In this document: one piece after another, positions 24,877-33,039 of the stretch
Numbering within the stretch: the stretch's first letter is position 1
How the letters are laid out: each line of letters starts with the position of its first letter
Assembly: GCA_016210565.1 (NCBI GenBank)
Contig: JACQUA010000252.1
Location: 1-46,827, forward strand
Source: Chloroflexota bacterium
Lineage (GTDB): Bacteria > Chloroflexota > Dehalococcoidia > JACQUA01
Length of the DNA stretch: 46,827 nt
Reading direction: 5' to 3'
Translations under genes and position numbers: made by a program
The notes under the pieces: model-generated
The model's database searches: none
Told to the model about the DNA's origin: nothing
What the model saw: only the letters and a program-made list of their open reading frames with translations

Positions 24877-26214
24877 CTACGGGACGCCCTTCGGTATGAT
24901 ATTGAATCTTCTCGCCTGTTCTTCCAGCGCGGCCCGGAAATCGGGATGGGCGATGGAGATAAGCGATTGCGCCCGCTCCCAGACCGTCTTGCCCTTGAGG
25001 TTGACCATGCCGTATTCCGTGGCGATCCAGGAGACGTCCGTCCGCGGCACGGTGACGATCGTCCCGGGGGACAGGCCGGCGACGATTCTCGATCCCACCT
25101 TGTCTTCAGCATCACGATAGGTCGAAGGCAGGCAGATGATGGCTTTGCCTCCCGGCGACGCATAGGCCCCGCGGACGAATTGAAGCTGTCCGCCGGTGCC
25201 GCTGATGTGGCGGTAGCCATAGGACTCCGAGGAAACCTGGCCCTGGAGGTCCACCTGGACGGCGCTGTTGATGGAGACCATCTTGCAGTTCCGGGCGATG
25301 ATATTGGGGTCGTTGGTGTAGTCTACCGGGAAGCCGGCGATCATGGCGTTGTGGTCGAGGAAGTCATAAAGCTTTCTGGAGCCTATGGCGAAGGTGCAGA
25401 CGGCCCGGCCCGGGTGGAGCGTCTTCTTGGCGTTGGTGATGACGCCGGCGTGAAACATCTCCATCATGCATTCGGTGAACAGTTCGGTGTGGATGCCGAT
25501 GTCCTTCACCCCCTGTTCGATGAGCAGCCGGCCCACCTCATTGGGCAGACCGCCGATGCCGAGCTGCACGGTCGAGCCGTCCTCGACCACTCCGGCCACC
25601 CTCCGGGCGAGCAGTCTTTCCACTTCGGTGGGTGGGGATTGCGCCAGCTCGCCGACCTGGAACTTGCTGTTCTCCACAATGTGGTCTACCTCGGAGATGT
25701 GGATACGTTCATCGTAGCCGCCCATGATCCAGGGCATGGAGGGGTTGACCTCGACCACGACGGTCCCGGCCATGTCGCAGACGGCCTTGTTCTTCTCCAC
25801 CGTGCCGAAATTGAAGAAGCCCTCCCCGTCCATGGGCGTCACCCCGACAAAGGCCACGTCGGGCCGGTGGGCGGCGCCGGTGCGGTAGAGTTCCGGTCCC
25901 TCGCCGAGGTTGTAGGGGATGTACGAGCAGCAGCCCAGGTCATGGAAAGCGCGGGAGATGCCGGAAAAATGCCACTCGTTGTAGATGAAGCGCCGGCCTT
26001 CCGGGTCGGCCTTCAGCACTTCAGGCTCTTTGAGGCAGAGGCAGCCGCGGATATTGACCTGTTCCAATTGCAACGCCCGTCCGGCCAGGGCTTCGTCGAC
26101 CAGGGAAGGGAAACTGAGGATGGCCCCGTAGTCCACCCACGCGCCGGACCGGACCAGGGCTGCCGCCTGCTCCGCGGATATCAGCTTCTTCCGGTATTCT
26201 TCCCGGTAGTCCAT
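24877..26214 (-). CDS. Acetyl-CoA hydrolase/CoA-transferase family protein (4-hydroxybutyrate CoA-transferase-like)
   Basis: The 445-residue enzyme belongs to the class I CoA-transferase family that moves CoA from acetyl-CoA to an organic acid such as 4-hydroxybutyrate or butyrate. Visible are VAFVGVTPMDGEGFFNFG, VQLGIGGLPNEVGRLL, and GIHTELFTECMMEMF with the glutamate expected to form the glutamyl-CoA thioester. SSESYGYRHISGTGGQLQFV and the C-terminal WIATEYGMVNLKGK complete the family pattern. Full length. A LivK-type receptor gene follows downstream, suggesting uptake and activation of the same acid. The exact acid is not determined. Confidence 0.88.
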   Translation of the reverse strand: MDYREEYRKKLISAEQAAALVRSGAWVDYGAILSFPSLVDEALAGRALQLEQVNIRGCLCLKEPEVLKADPEGRRFIYNEWHFSGISRAFHDLGCCSYIPYNLGEGPELYRTGAAHRPDVAFVGVTPMDGEGFFNFGTVEKNKAVCDMAGTVVVEVNPSMPWIMGGYDERIHISEVDHIVENSKFQVGELAQSPPTEVERLLARRVAGVVEDGSTVQLGIGGLPNEVGRLLIEQGVKDIGIHTELFTECMMEMFHAGVITNAKKTLHPGRAVCTFAIGSRKLYDFLDHNAMIAGFPVDYTNDPNIIARNCKMVSINSAVQVDLQGQVSSESYGYRHISGTGGQLQFVRGAYASPGGKAIICLPSTYRDAEDKVGSRIVAGLSPGTIVTVPRTDVSWIATEYGMVNLKGKTVWERAQSLISIAHPDFRAALEEQARRFNIIPKGVP

Positions 26215-26550
26215 GGTGGCTAATTATCACACGAATGGAATCGCACAGCAAGGGAGCCTGAGTTGAACCGCGAACGACACGAAAGCAGGTAATGACGGGC
26301 AACCGGTATCACCCCGATTCATCGTGGCCTGTGAGCCATGGATTCTGAACAGGGCAGGCTCAGTCCGTTAACGGCGAATGGCGCGCCTCCGATTCGTACT
26401 GCGGTAAGGGTTATGCGCACGATAAGTCACCGTCTCAAAATCCGGGGCTCACCCCGATAGATCGGGGTGGTACTGCCGCCGCCTGCGCCACCCGCGCTGC
26501 CGTTGGTGCTATAATATTGCTTTATTTTGAAAGGTGGACCGACTGTACCC
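26215..26550. other. Intergenic region and leader of the arginine cluster
   Basis: It contains a degraded family C/M sequence at 26230-26345, a perfect 20-bp palindrome CACCCCGATAGATCGGGGTG at 26450-26469 similar to that at 10512-10531, and an extended -10 promoter (26507-26515). No gene was found. Confidence 0.6.
26507..26515 (+). promoter_or_regulatory. Extended -10 promoter of the argJ-led cluster
   Basis: TGCTATAAT matches the extended -10 consensus exactly and sits 36 bp before the argJ ATG, giving a short leader. No convincing -35 box lies 17 bp upstream, and no ARG-box-like operator was recognised. Confidence 0.6.
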
Positions 26551-27846
26551 ATGCCAATCGAAGAACTGACCGGCGGCAGCATTACCAGCCCCCAGGGATT
26601 CCTGGCGGGGGCCACCTACGCCGGCATAAAGAAACCAGGGGATGGCGTGCTCGACCTGGCTATTCTGACTTCGGAAGCGCCCTGCCACGCCGCGGCGCTC
26701 TTTACCACCAACAAAATCAAAGCGGCGCCGGTGTTGCTTTCCCGCGAGCGCGTGAAGAGCGGCGGGACCCTGGCCGTCGTGGTGAATAGCGGCTGCGCCA
26801 ACGCCTGCACGGGGCGGCAGGGTCTCAAGGACGCCAGGGAGATAACGGGGGCGGTAGCCGAAGGGATGTGCGCCCGCCCGGAACAGGTGCTGGCGGCCAG
26901 CACCGGGGTAATCGGGGTGCCCCTTCCCATGGAGAGGATCAGACAAGACCTGGGAATGATCGTGCTGGCGGCCGATGGCGGACACGGGTTCGCCCGGGCC
27001 ATCATGACCACGGATACCCGTCCCAAAGAGATCGCCGTCTCGGTGAGGGCGGAAGAATCCCCCTTGGTCCCCCTTTCTCAAAGGGGGAGACGGATTGCGG
27101 AAGAATCCCCCTTAGGCCCCCTTTTTGAAAGGGGGAAAAGGGTTTCCTTCACGGTTGCGGGCGCGGCCAAGGGTTCGGGGATGATCCATCCCGACCTGGC
27201 CACCATGCTCTGCTTCCTGACCACCGATGCCGTGGTGCGGCCGGACTTCCTGCACCGGGCGTTGACCAAAGCCGTGGGCAACTCGCTGAATATGGTCAGC
27301 GTTGACGGCGACAGCTCGACCAACGATTCGGTGTTTCTCCTGGCCAACGGAATGGCCGGCAACGAGGAGATCGGGCCGCGAAGCCCCCTGGCGGGAGTGT
27401 TCCAGGAGGCGCTCGACCGTGTCTGCATTTACCTGGCGAAATCTATCGCCCGGGACGGGGAAGGGGCGACCAGGCGCATCGAGGTGCAGGTGAAGGGGGC
27501 CAGGAACACCGGCGATGCCCGGAAGGCGGCGCGCTGCATTGCCGGTTCGTCGCTGGTGAAAGCGGCGGTCCATGGCAACGACCCGAACTGGGGACGCATC
27601 GTGGCCGCCCTGGGGCGGAGCGGCGCGGAGGTGAGGGAATCGCGGATAGATCTGCGTCTGAACGGCTTCGCCCTGATGAAAAAAGGGGAGCCGCAGCCTT
27701 TTGACGAACAGGAGGTCAGCCAGAAGATGGCCGCCGAGCAGGTGGACATCGCGCTGGACCTGCACCTGGGGAGGGGCCAGGCCACGGCCTGGGGCTGCGA
27801 CCTTTCGGAAGAATACGTGACCATTAATAGTGTATATACAACGTGA
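26551..27846 (+). CDS. argJ: Glutamate N-acetyltransferase / amino-acid acetyltransferase ArgJ with in-frame repeats
   Basis: The 431-residue proenzyme recycles the acetyl group from N-acetylornithine to glutamate in arginine biosynthesis. The start at 26551 (MPIEEL) is preferred over an in-frame TTG at 26527. The self-cleavage motif HPDLATMLCFLTTDA places the nucleophilic threonine near residue 218, and NDPNWGRI and VNSGCANACTG are family hallmarks. Residues of about 169-197 are two tandem copies of a family D repeat (27055-27141; EESPLVPLSQRG and EESPLGPLFERG), replacing what should be a short loop before AGAAKGSGMIHPD. The enzyme is otherwise intact. It leads the arg cluster. Confidence 0.92.
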   Translation: MPIEELTGGSITSPQGFLAGATYAGIKKPGDGVLDLAILTSEAPCHAAALFTTNKIKAAPVLLSRERVKSGGTLAVVVNSGCANACTGRQGLKDAREITGAVAEGMCARPEQVLAASTGVIGVPLPMERIRQDLGMIVLAADGGHGFARAIMTTDTRPKEIAVSVRAEESPLVPLSQRGRRIAEESPLGPLFERGKRVSFTVAGAAKGSGMIHPDLATMLCFLTTDAVVRPDFLHRALTKAVGNSLNMVSVDGDSSTNDSVFLLANGMAGNEEIGPRSPLAGVFQEALDRVCIYLAKSIARDGEGATRRIEVQVKGARNTGDARKAARCIAGSSLVKAAVHGNDPNWGRIVAALGRSGAEVRESRIDLRLNGFALMKKGEPQPFDEQEVSQKMAAEQVDIALDLHLGRGQATAWGCDLSEEYVTINSVYTT

Positions 27847-28331
27847 AAAACAGGAAATTCCAAATCACAAAATCCAAATCACAAACAAATTCCAAAAGCC
27901 AAATTCCAAACAAGCTCCAGGTTCCAAAATCCAAACAGATTGGAAATCCCAAATCACAAACAAAACCCTATGAACCAAACCCAAAATCCAAAACCTTACG
28001 ATCTCGAAGCGCGACTTTCAAGTTTGCCAAAGACGTTATCGGGCTGTCGCGTATTTTGCCTAAGGCACTGGCAAATGTCGAAGTGGCAAGGCAAGTAGTC
28101 AGGTCGGCCGGTTCGGTTGGAGCTAATTACATCGAGGCCAACGAAGCGCTGAGCAAAAAGGACTTTGCCATGAGGGCGAAGCTATGTCGTAAGGAGGCAA
28201 AAGAGACCAGGTATTGGCTCGGGCTTCTGGAGCCAGGCAGCGAGGGTGTGGAAAGCAGCGTGAAGGTACTCATTGCTGAGGCCAATGAACTGACAAAGAT
28301 ATTTAGTGCCATCGTTGAGAAGACGAAATAG
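27843..28331 (+). CDS. Four-helix-bundle protein (23S rRNA intervening-sequence protein family), apparently frameshifted N-terminus
   Basis: The body from TFKFAKDVIGLSRILPKALA through GSVGANYIEANEALSKKDFA and CRKEAKETRYWLGLLE is the TIGR02436 four-helix-bundle family, relatives of proteins encoded in 23S rRNA intervening sequences and of retroelement Avd accessory proteins. The open frame begins at a GTG inside the left inverted repeat, giving about 45 low-complexity lysine/asparagine residues. The natural start is probably the ATG at 27970 in another frame (MNQTQNPKPYDLEAR), which would join the body if one base were restored at about 28011-28014. So the gene either lost a base (or is a sequencing error) or now uses the repeat as its N-terminus. 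Confidence 0.8.
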   Translation: MKNRKFQITKSKSQTNSKSQIPNKLQVPKSKQIGNPKSQTKPYEPNPKSKTLRSRSATFKFAKDVIGLSRILPKALANVEVARQVVRSAGSVGANYIEANEALSKKDFAMRAKLCRKEAKETRYWLGLLEPGSEGVESSVKVLIAEANELTKIFSAIVEKTK

Positions 28332-28388
28332 TTTGGTGATTTGGCAATTGGAATTTGTTTGTGATTTGGATTTTGTGATTTGGAATTT
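27855..28388 (+). mobile_element. Four-helix-bundle cassette with perfect 41-bp terminal inverted repeats
   Basis: The 41 bases at 27855-27895 (AAATTCCAAATCACAAAATC...) are exactly the reverse complement of 28348-28388, and similarity continues inward. The 534-bp unit holds only the four-helix-bundle gene and sits 8 bp after the argJ stop and 14 bp before the argB start. A transcript would fold into a long stem with the gene in the loop, the same form as 23S rRNA intervening sequences that encode this family. No transposase is present, and no clear target duplication was found. Confidence 0.75.
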
Positions 28389-28402
28389 TGCCAGGATAAA
28401 CG

Positions 28403-29197
28403 ATGATTCAAAAACGCATTACTGTAGTAAAAATCGGTGGCAGCACTTTCAAGACCGGAGATACTACCCTGGAGGACCTGGTGACTCTCCAGAAAGAAGG
28501 GCATGCCCTGGTGGTGGTGCATGGCGGCGGGGATGCCATCACCGGCTGGCTGGACCGGCTGGACATCAAAAGCCCGTTCCACGGCGGCTACCGGGTGACC
28601 GACCAGAATACCCTGGTGGTGGTGGTGGCGGTGCTGGCCGGGCTGGTGAACAAGCTGCTGGTCTCGGCCGTCAACGCCCTGGGCGGCCGGGCCTTCGGCT
28701 TCAGCGGAGCCGACGGCAGGCTGGTGGAGGCCAGGGTGAAAAACGAGGACCTGGGGCTGGTCGGAGAAGCCGATAGAGTCAACACCGAAGTCATAGATAT
28801 GGTCCTGCGGGGCGGGTACATCCCGATTATCGCCCCGGTCGGCTGGAGGCCGCCCGGGGCCGGGGCTGGCGAAACGCTACTTAACCTGAACGGCGACACC
28901 ATGACCGGGGCGCTGGCCGCGGCCCTGGGCGCCGAAAGGTTGATCTTCCTGACCGACGTGGATGGCATCCTGGGAAAGGACGGCAAATTGATAGAGACGG
29001 TGTCGGCGGATGGGATCAGCGGTCTCACGGCTTCAGGCGTCATAAAGGGCGGTATGATTCCCAAGGTCGAGGCTTGCCTGGCGGCGCTGAAAAAGACCGG
29101 CGTAACCCGTATAATAAATGGCACGGTCCCTCATGCCTTGCTGAACGAGATGCGGGGCAGGGGGAGGGGAACGAAAGTAGTAGCAAGTAGCAAGTAG
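28403..29197 (+). CDS. argB: Acetylglutamate kinase ArgB
   Basis: The 264-residue kinase phosphorylates N-acetylglutamate, the second step of arginine synthesis. It shows VVKIGGS, VVVHGGGDAI, the substrate loop HGGYRVTD, LNLNGDTMTGALAAALGAER, LTDVDGI and VIKGGMIPKVEACLAAL. It lacks the N-terminal helix that mediates arginine inhibition in hexameric kinases, so it may be arginine-insensitive. The last residues (VVASSK) and the TAG stop come from a GTAGCAAGTAG minisatellite. It follows the four-helix-bundle cassette by 14 bp. Confidence 0.92.
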   Translation: MIQKRITVVKIGGSTFKTGDTTLEDLVTLQKEGHALVVVHGGGDAITGWLDRLDIKSPFHGGYRVTDQNTLVVVVAVLAGLVNKLLVSAVNALGGRAFGFSGADGRLVEARVKNEDLGLVGEADRVNTEVIDMVLRGGYIPIIAPVGWRPPGAGAGETLLNLNGDTMTGALAAALGAERLIFLTDVDGILGKDGKLIETVSADGISGLTASGVIKGGMIPKVEACLAALKKTGVTRIINGTVPHALLNEMRGRGRGTKVVASSK

Positions 29198-29323
29198 AAA
29201 GGGTAGGAAGGGCAGGAAGAGTAGGAAGAGTAGGAAGAGTAGGAAGAGTAGCCAGTAGTCACTAGCCTCGCCCCGCCGGGGTGGAGAATCTTGAATCTGT
29301 AATATTGAATCTGGAATCGTCCC
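29198..29323. repeat. GGAAGAGTA minisatellite between argB and argD
   Basis: About seven GGAAGAGTA-type units run from about 29190 to 29252, starting within the end of argB, followed by TTGAATCTG iterations. No promoter or gene is seen. Confidence 0.7.
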
Positions 29324-30514
29324 ATGGATTGGCAAGAACTCGAAAAGAAATACTATATGCAGGTGGTGAAGCGCCTGCCGGTGACGCTGGTAAAGGGCGC
29401 CGGGGCCAGGGTGTGGGATGAAAAGGGAAAGGAATACCTGGACTTCGTCGCCGGATGGGCGACCAATCTGCTCGGGCACTGCCACCCGGCGGTGGTGGAA
29501 GCGGTCACCAGGCAGGTGGCCACGCTCATCCAGACCTCCAACCAGTTCTACACCACTCCCCAGGTCCAACTGGCGGAACTGCTGGTCCAGAATAGCTGCC
29601 TGCAAAGGGTCTTCCTGGCCAACAGCGGCGCCGAAGCCAATGAAGGCGCGGTGAAGCTGGCCCGGCGTTACGGCCAACTGAAGCTCGGCGGGGCCTACGA
29701 GGTCATCACCACCTTCAATTCTTTCCACGGCCGCACCCTGGCCATGACGGCGGCGACCGGCCAGAAGAAGTTCCAGGACCCCTACCGGCCCGTCCCGGAG
29801 GGCTTTGTCAACGTGGAGTTCAACAACATCGAGGCCATCCGGTCGGCGACCACCGAACGCACCTGCGCCGTAATGCTGGAGCCCATCCAGGGCGAGGGCG
29901 GGGTGAACATCCCCCACCGGGACTACCTGAAGCGGGTGCGGGCCTGGTGCGACGAAAAAGGGTTGCTTCTTATCCTCGACGAGATACAGACCGGGCTGGG
30001 CCGCACTGGAACTCTCTTCGCCTATACGCAGGCGGGAATCGAGCCGGACATAATGACCCTGGCCAAGGGCCTGGCGGGAGGCGTGCCTATCGGAGCGCTC
30101 CTGGCCAAAGAGCAGGCGAGCGTTTTTGCCCCGGGCGAGCATGGCTCTACCTATGGGGGAAACCCGCTGGCTGCGGCGGCCGGCTATGCTACGCTGAAGC
30201 ATATCATTGATCACCGGCTGCCCGAGAAGGCCGCCAGCCTGGGAGGTTACTTCATTTCCAGGATCGAGGACCTGAAACGGGAATTCAGCATTATTACTGA
30301 GGCGAGGGGGAGGGGACTGCTGCTGGCCCTGTTTTTCGGGAAAGACATAGCCGGGGAACTGACAACGCGCTGCCTGGAGCGCGGGCTACTGGTCAACCCG
30401 GTCAAGCCCAATGCCCTGCGTTTCATGCCGCCCCTTATCATCAATGAAAAGGACATCGACGAAGCCGTCGGGGTCCTGCGCGACTGCTTGGCCGGGCTAG
30501 TAGGCAGTCGATAG
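29324..30514 (+). CDS. argD: Acetylornithine aminotransferase ArgD
   Basis: The 396-residue PLP-dependent class III aminotransferase converts N-acetylglutamate semialdehyde to N-acetylornithine. Motifs are GWATNLLGHCHPAVVEAV, NSGAEANEGAVKLAR, FHGRTLAMTAATGQKKF, EPIQGEGGVN, the PLP-binding LILDEIQTGLGRTGTLF, and the Schiff-base lysine in MTLAKGLAGGVPIG. Full length. The stop codon falls in a GCAGTCGATAGCCGGCAGTC minisatellite. argC, required just before this step, is not in the window. Confidence 0.93.
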   Translation: MDWQELEKKYYMQVVKRLPVTLVKGAGARVWDEKGKEYLDFVAGWATNLLGHCHPAVVEAVTRQVATLIQTSNQFYTTPQVQLAELLVQNSCLQRVFLANSGAEANEGAVKLARRYGQLKLGGAYEVITTFNSFHGRTLAMTAATGQKKFQDPYRPVPEGFVNVEFNNIEAIRSATTERTCAVMLEPIQGEGGVNIPHRDYLKRVRAWCDEKGLLLILDEIQTGLGRTGTLFAYTQAGIEPDIMTLAKGLAGGVPIGALLAKEQASVFAPGEHGSTYGGNPLAAAAGYATLKHIIDHRLPEKAASLGGYFISRIEDLKREFSIITEARGRGLLLALFFGKDIAGELTTRCLERGLLVNPVKPNALRFMPPLIINEKDIDEAVGVLRDCLAGLVGSR

Positions 30515-30648
30515 CCGGCAGTCCGTAGCGGCACGCTGCCGCGTGCCCCTCGGCAGTCAGACGTAGGGTGGGTTAAGCGTCCCCATTGTATCGGGACCCG
30601 AACCCACCACGCTGGACTGACCTTTGAACTTCCTAACCTTCGAACCTG
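30515..30648. repeat. Families B and A between argD and the lipoprotein gene
   Basis: A family B palindrome lies at 30535-30557 and a shortened family A element at 30563-30608. The remainder is AACTTCCTAACCTTCGAACC-type low complexity up to the next possible start. Confidence 0.75.
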
Positions 30649-31590
30649 ATGAACTTTACAAGTCCGAGGTCGGAGGAATCGGGGCCGCGTGCGTGGGGCT
30701 ACTGGCTACTCGCTACTGACTACTGGCTTCTGTTTGTCAGACTCAGGATCTTTCACGCTCTAATGGTCCTGGGAGGGCTTTCTTTCTTGACAGCCTGTTC
30801 GGGGGGTGCGAGCATCGAGGAGAAGCCGGTGTCCTATCCGCCTTCGGTGGAGGCAGGGGCGACTTATCTGGCTTCGCGGCGGCATCCCGATGATGAAGCG
30901 GCTGAAAGACGCTACAGGGAGGAGCTGGCAGGACTGCACGATTGGGTCAGGGAGAAGGATTTCGCCATCGTCTACAACACCGGCGGGTTCGGCGGCGCCG
31001 CGCTGGGGGGGGATGGGGAATGGGGAAGCGTGGTGAGGGGAATCACGGCGGTCCTGGAACAGGCGGGATTCTCCGCGACTGTGATAGAGCATCACCGGTC
31101 GAAAAACGCCGTTCCAGAGTTCCTGGGTGAAGTCGCCGAGCTTGCCCGCGGCTATCCGAAGAAGGCTGGACTGCTGGCGGAGAAGCTGGACTTCTTGCTG
31201 CATTACCACCCGTCTCTGAAGGTCATCGTTACCGGCCGGAGCCACGGCGCCGTGTTTGGCAACGAAGCGTTGAAAGGACTGCCCGGCCGGCCGCGGGCCT
31301 ACGGCATCTTTGCCGGAACGCCGTTCTGGTACCGGGACGCTCTTGATGCAAGAGCGCTGGTAGTCAACTACAACGGAGTCCAGCCGGATGCTTTCCATGC
31401 CGGCGACCCGTGCACCATCCTGAAGGCCAACCTTCATTTGCCTTTGAGCCAGCCTCCGCCGGGGGGAGCAATTCAGGTCTTAAAGTGGTATATTAGTATG
31501 CCGGGTCACGAGTATAGCTGGGAGTATCCGCGCGTCCGGTCTGAAATCGAGGCGTTCCTCGAAAAGATTGCCAAAGCGAGACCGGATTGA
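30649..31590 (+). CDS. Putative lipoprotein with alpha/beta-hydrolase-like GxSxG motif
   Basis: The frame encodes 313 residues from ATG 30649, but residues of about 14-30 (RAWGYWLLATDYWLLFV) are translated minisatellite, so the original start is unclear; MVLGG at 30763 is an alternative. A lipobox LSFLTAC places the lipidated cysteine near residue 50. The mature part includes FAIVYNTGGFGGAALG and KVIVTGRSHGAVFGNEAL, in which GRSHG (serine near 198) resembles the nucleophile elbow of lipases and esterases. Candidate acid and histidine residues lie in the C-terminal third (GHEY). I infer a surface hydrolase or relative; no specific family is recognised. It splits argD from argG. Confidence 0.6.
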   Translation: MNFTSPRSEESGPRAWGYWLLATDYWLLFVRLRIFHALMVLGGLSFLTACSGGASIEEKPVSYPPSVEAGATYLASRRHPDDEAAERRYREELAGLHDWVREKDFAIVYNTGGFGGAALGGDGEWGSVVRGITAVLEQAGFSATVIEHHRSKNAVPEFLGEVAELARGYPKKAGLLAEKLDFLLHYHPSLKVIVTGRSHGAVFGNEALKGLPGRPRAYGIFAGTPFWYRDALDARALVVNYNGVQPDAFHAGDPCTILKANLHLPLSQPPPGGAIQVLKWYISMPGHEYSWEYPRVRSEIEAFLEKIAKARPD

Positions 31591-31767
31591 ACCTGCCTGA
31601 GCGGGTCAAGTCCCCCGGTACCACAGGCCTCCGTGCCTGTGACGGCCGGAGTTCTGGCAAGCTCGAAAAGTGCTCGGCAGGCCTCAGTAGCCCGCGATTC
31701 CTATCCCACACAGGCGGGACGCCTGTGCCACCGGTTCCTGAGCCGAATTCTTCGGAGGTAAACGAAA
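31591..31767. repeat. Two family C palindromes upstream of argG
   Basis: Family C elements at 31615-31642 (GGTACC form) and 31707-31734 lie in the leader of argG. CGGAGGTAAACG, the argG ribosome binding site, ends the region. Confidence 0.75.
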
Positions 31768-33039
31768 ATGGCCGATAAAGTAGTCTTAGCTTACAGCGGT
31801 GGTGTGGACACTTCCGCCGCCATTCCGTGGCTGAAAGAGAAGTATGGCTATGATGTCATTGCCCTGACCTTCGATGTGGGGAACGAGAAGGACTTCACTC
31901 TCATCCAGGAAAAGGCGTTGAAGGCCGGCGCCATCAAGGCCCAGGTGGTGGACGTGAAGGACATTTTTGTAAAGCATTTCATTTTTCCGGCGCTGCAGGC
32001 GGATGCCCTCTATGAGGGCCAGTACCCCCTGGCGACCGCCCTGTCGCGCCCGCTGATGGCCAAGATGCTGGCGGACGTGGCCCGGGAGGAAGGCGCGGTC
32101 GCCGTAGCCCACGGCTGCACCGGCAAAGGCAACGACCAGGTGCGTTTCGACGTGGGCATCATGGCGCTGGCGCCGGACCTGAAAGTGATTGCGCCGGCCA
32201 GGGAGTGGGGGATGAACCGGGAGCAGACCATCGCCTATGCCCTGGAGCGGGGGATTCCCCTGCCGGTCACCAAGTCGAGCCCCTACTCCATCGACGAAAA
32301 CCTCTGGGGCAAGAGCACCGAGTGCGGCGTGCTCGAAGACCCCTGGGTGGAGCCGCCGGAAGACGCCTTTAGCTGGACAAGGCCCCTCGCCAAGACCCCG
32401 GCCGAGCCGGAGTACCTGGACATCGGTTTCGAACGGGGCCTACCCGTCAGCCTGGACGGTAAGGCGACGGACGGGGTAACTTTGATCAAAGAGTTGAACC
32501 GCATAGCAGGAGAACACGGCGTGGGCCGGATCGACCATATTGAGAACCGCCTGGTCGGGATCAAATCGCGGGAAATCTACGAAGCCCCCGCAGCGATCAC
32601 TCTCATCAAGGCCCACCTGGCCCTCGAGGCGATGACGCTTTCGAAGCAACAGGCGCGTTTCAAAGAGAGGGTGGCCTCTGAATACGCCGACATGATATAC
32701 AACGGCTTATGGTTCACCTCTTTCCACCAGGACCTGGCCGCCTACGTGCAGAGCACCCAGAGGCATGTTACCGGGGTGGTGCGGGTCAAGCTGTGGAAGG
32801 GCAACAGCGCCGTTGTCGGTCGGAAGTCCCCCCGGTCTCTTTACAATTTCAGCCTGGCCACCTATGATAAGGGCGATGTTTTCGACCAGTCGGCATCCCC
32901 GGGCTTCATCCAGATATGGGGCCTGCCGGTGAAAATCCAGGCCCAGGCCCAGCTTTTGCGGCAGCCGGAAGGCCCGCTGAGCATCCCCGGGAACCTGCCG
33001 GCGCGAAGGAAAGGCCGCGGCAAGAAGAAGGCGATTTGA
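31768..33039 (+). CDS. argG: Argininosuccinate synthase ArgG
   Basis: The 423-residue enzyme condenses citrulline and aspartate with ATP. The N-terminal PP-loop VVLAYSGGVDTSAAIPWL, HGCTGKGNDQVRFDVG, KSSPYSIDENLWGKSTECGV and GIKSREIYEAPAA identify it. A strong GGAGG lies 9 bp before the ATG. The C-terminus ends in a basic tail (ARRKGRGKKKA). The gene that should follow, argH, is separated by a 2.1-kb island. Confidence 0.94.
   Translation: MADKVVLAYSGGVDTSAAIPWLKEKYGYDVIALTFDVGNEKDFTLIQEKALKAGAIKAQVVDVKDIFVKHFIFPALQADALYEGQYPLATALSRPLMAKMLADVAREEGAVAVAHGCTGKGNDQVRFDVGIMALAPDLKVIAPAREWGMNREQTIAYALERGIPLPVTKSSPYSIDENLWGKSTECGVLEDPWVEPPEDAFSWTRPLAKTPAEPEYLDIGFERGLPVSLDGKATDGVTLIKELNRIAGEHGVGRIDHIENRLVGIKSREIYEAPAAITLIKAHLALEAMTLSKQQARFKERVASEYADMIYNGLWFTSFHQDLAAYVQSTQRHVTGVVRVKLWKGNSAVVGRKSPRSLYNFSLATYDKGDVFDQSASPGFIQIWGLPVKIQAQAQLLRQPEGPLSIPGNLPARRKGRGKKKAI

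Noticed and set aside
24769..26223. Plus-strand 484-codon open frame opposite the CoA-transferase
   Set aside because: Antisense shadow of a gene with conserved CoA-transferase motifs; its composition is typical of such shadows.
26215..26550. Arginine riboswitch-like or ARG-box control upstream of argJ
   Set aside because: No ARG-box-like AT-rich palindrome or conserved leader fold could be recognised; only an extended -10 promoter and a CCCGAT palindrome found elsewhere in the window.
27855..27960. CCAAATTCC/CCAAATCAC iterations as a CRISPR array
   Set aside because: Units are short, irregular and lack spacers of constant length; the block is the inverted end of the four-helix-bundle cassette.
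29190..29252. GGAAGAGTA tandem units as a CRISPR or iteron origin
   Set aside because: Simple minisatellite without spacers, DnaA boxes or a replication gene nearby.
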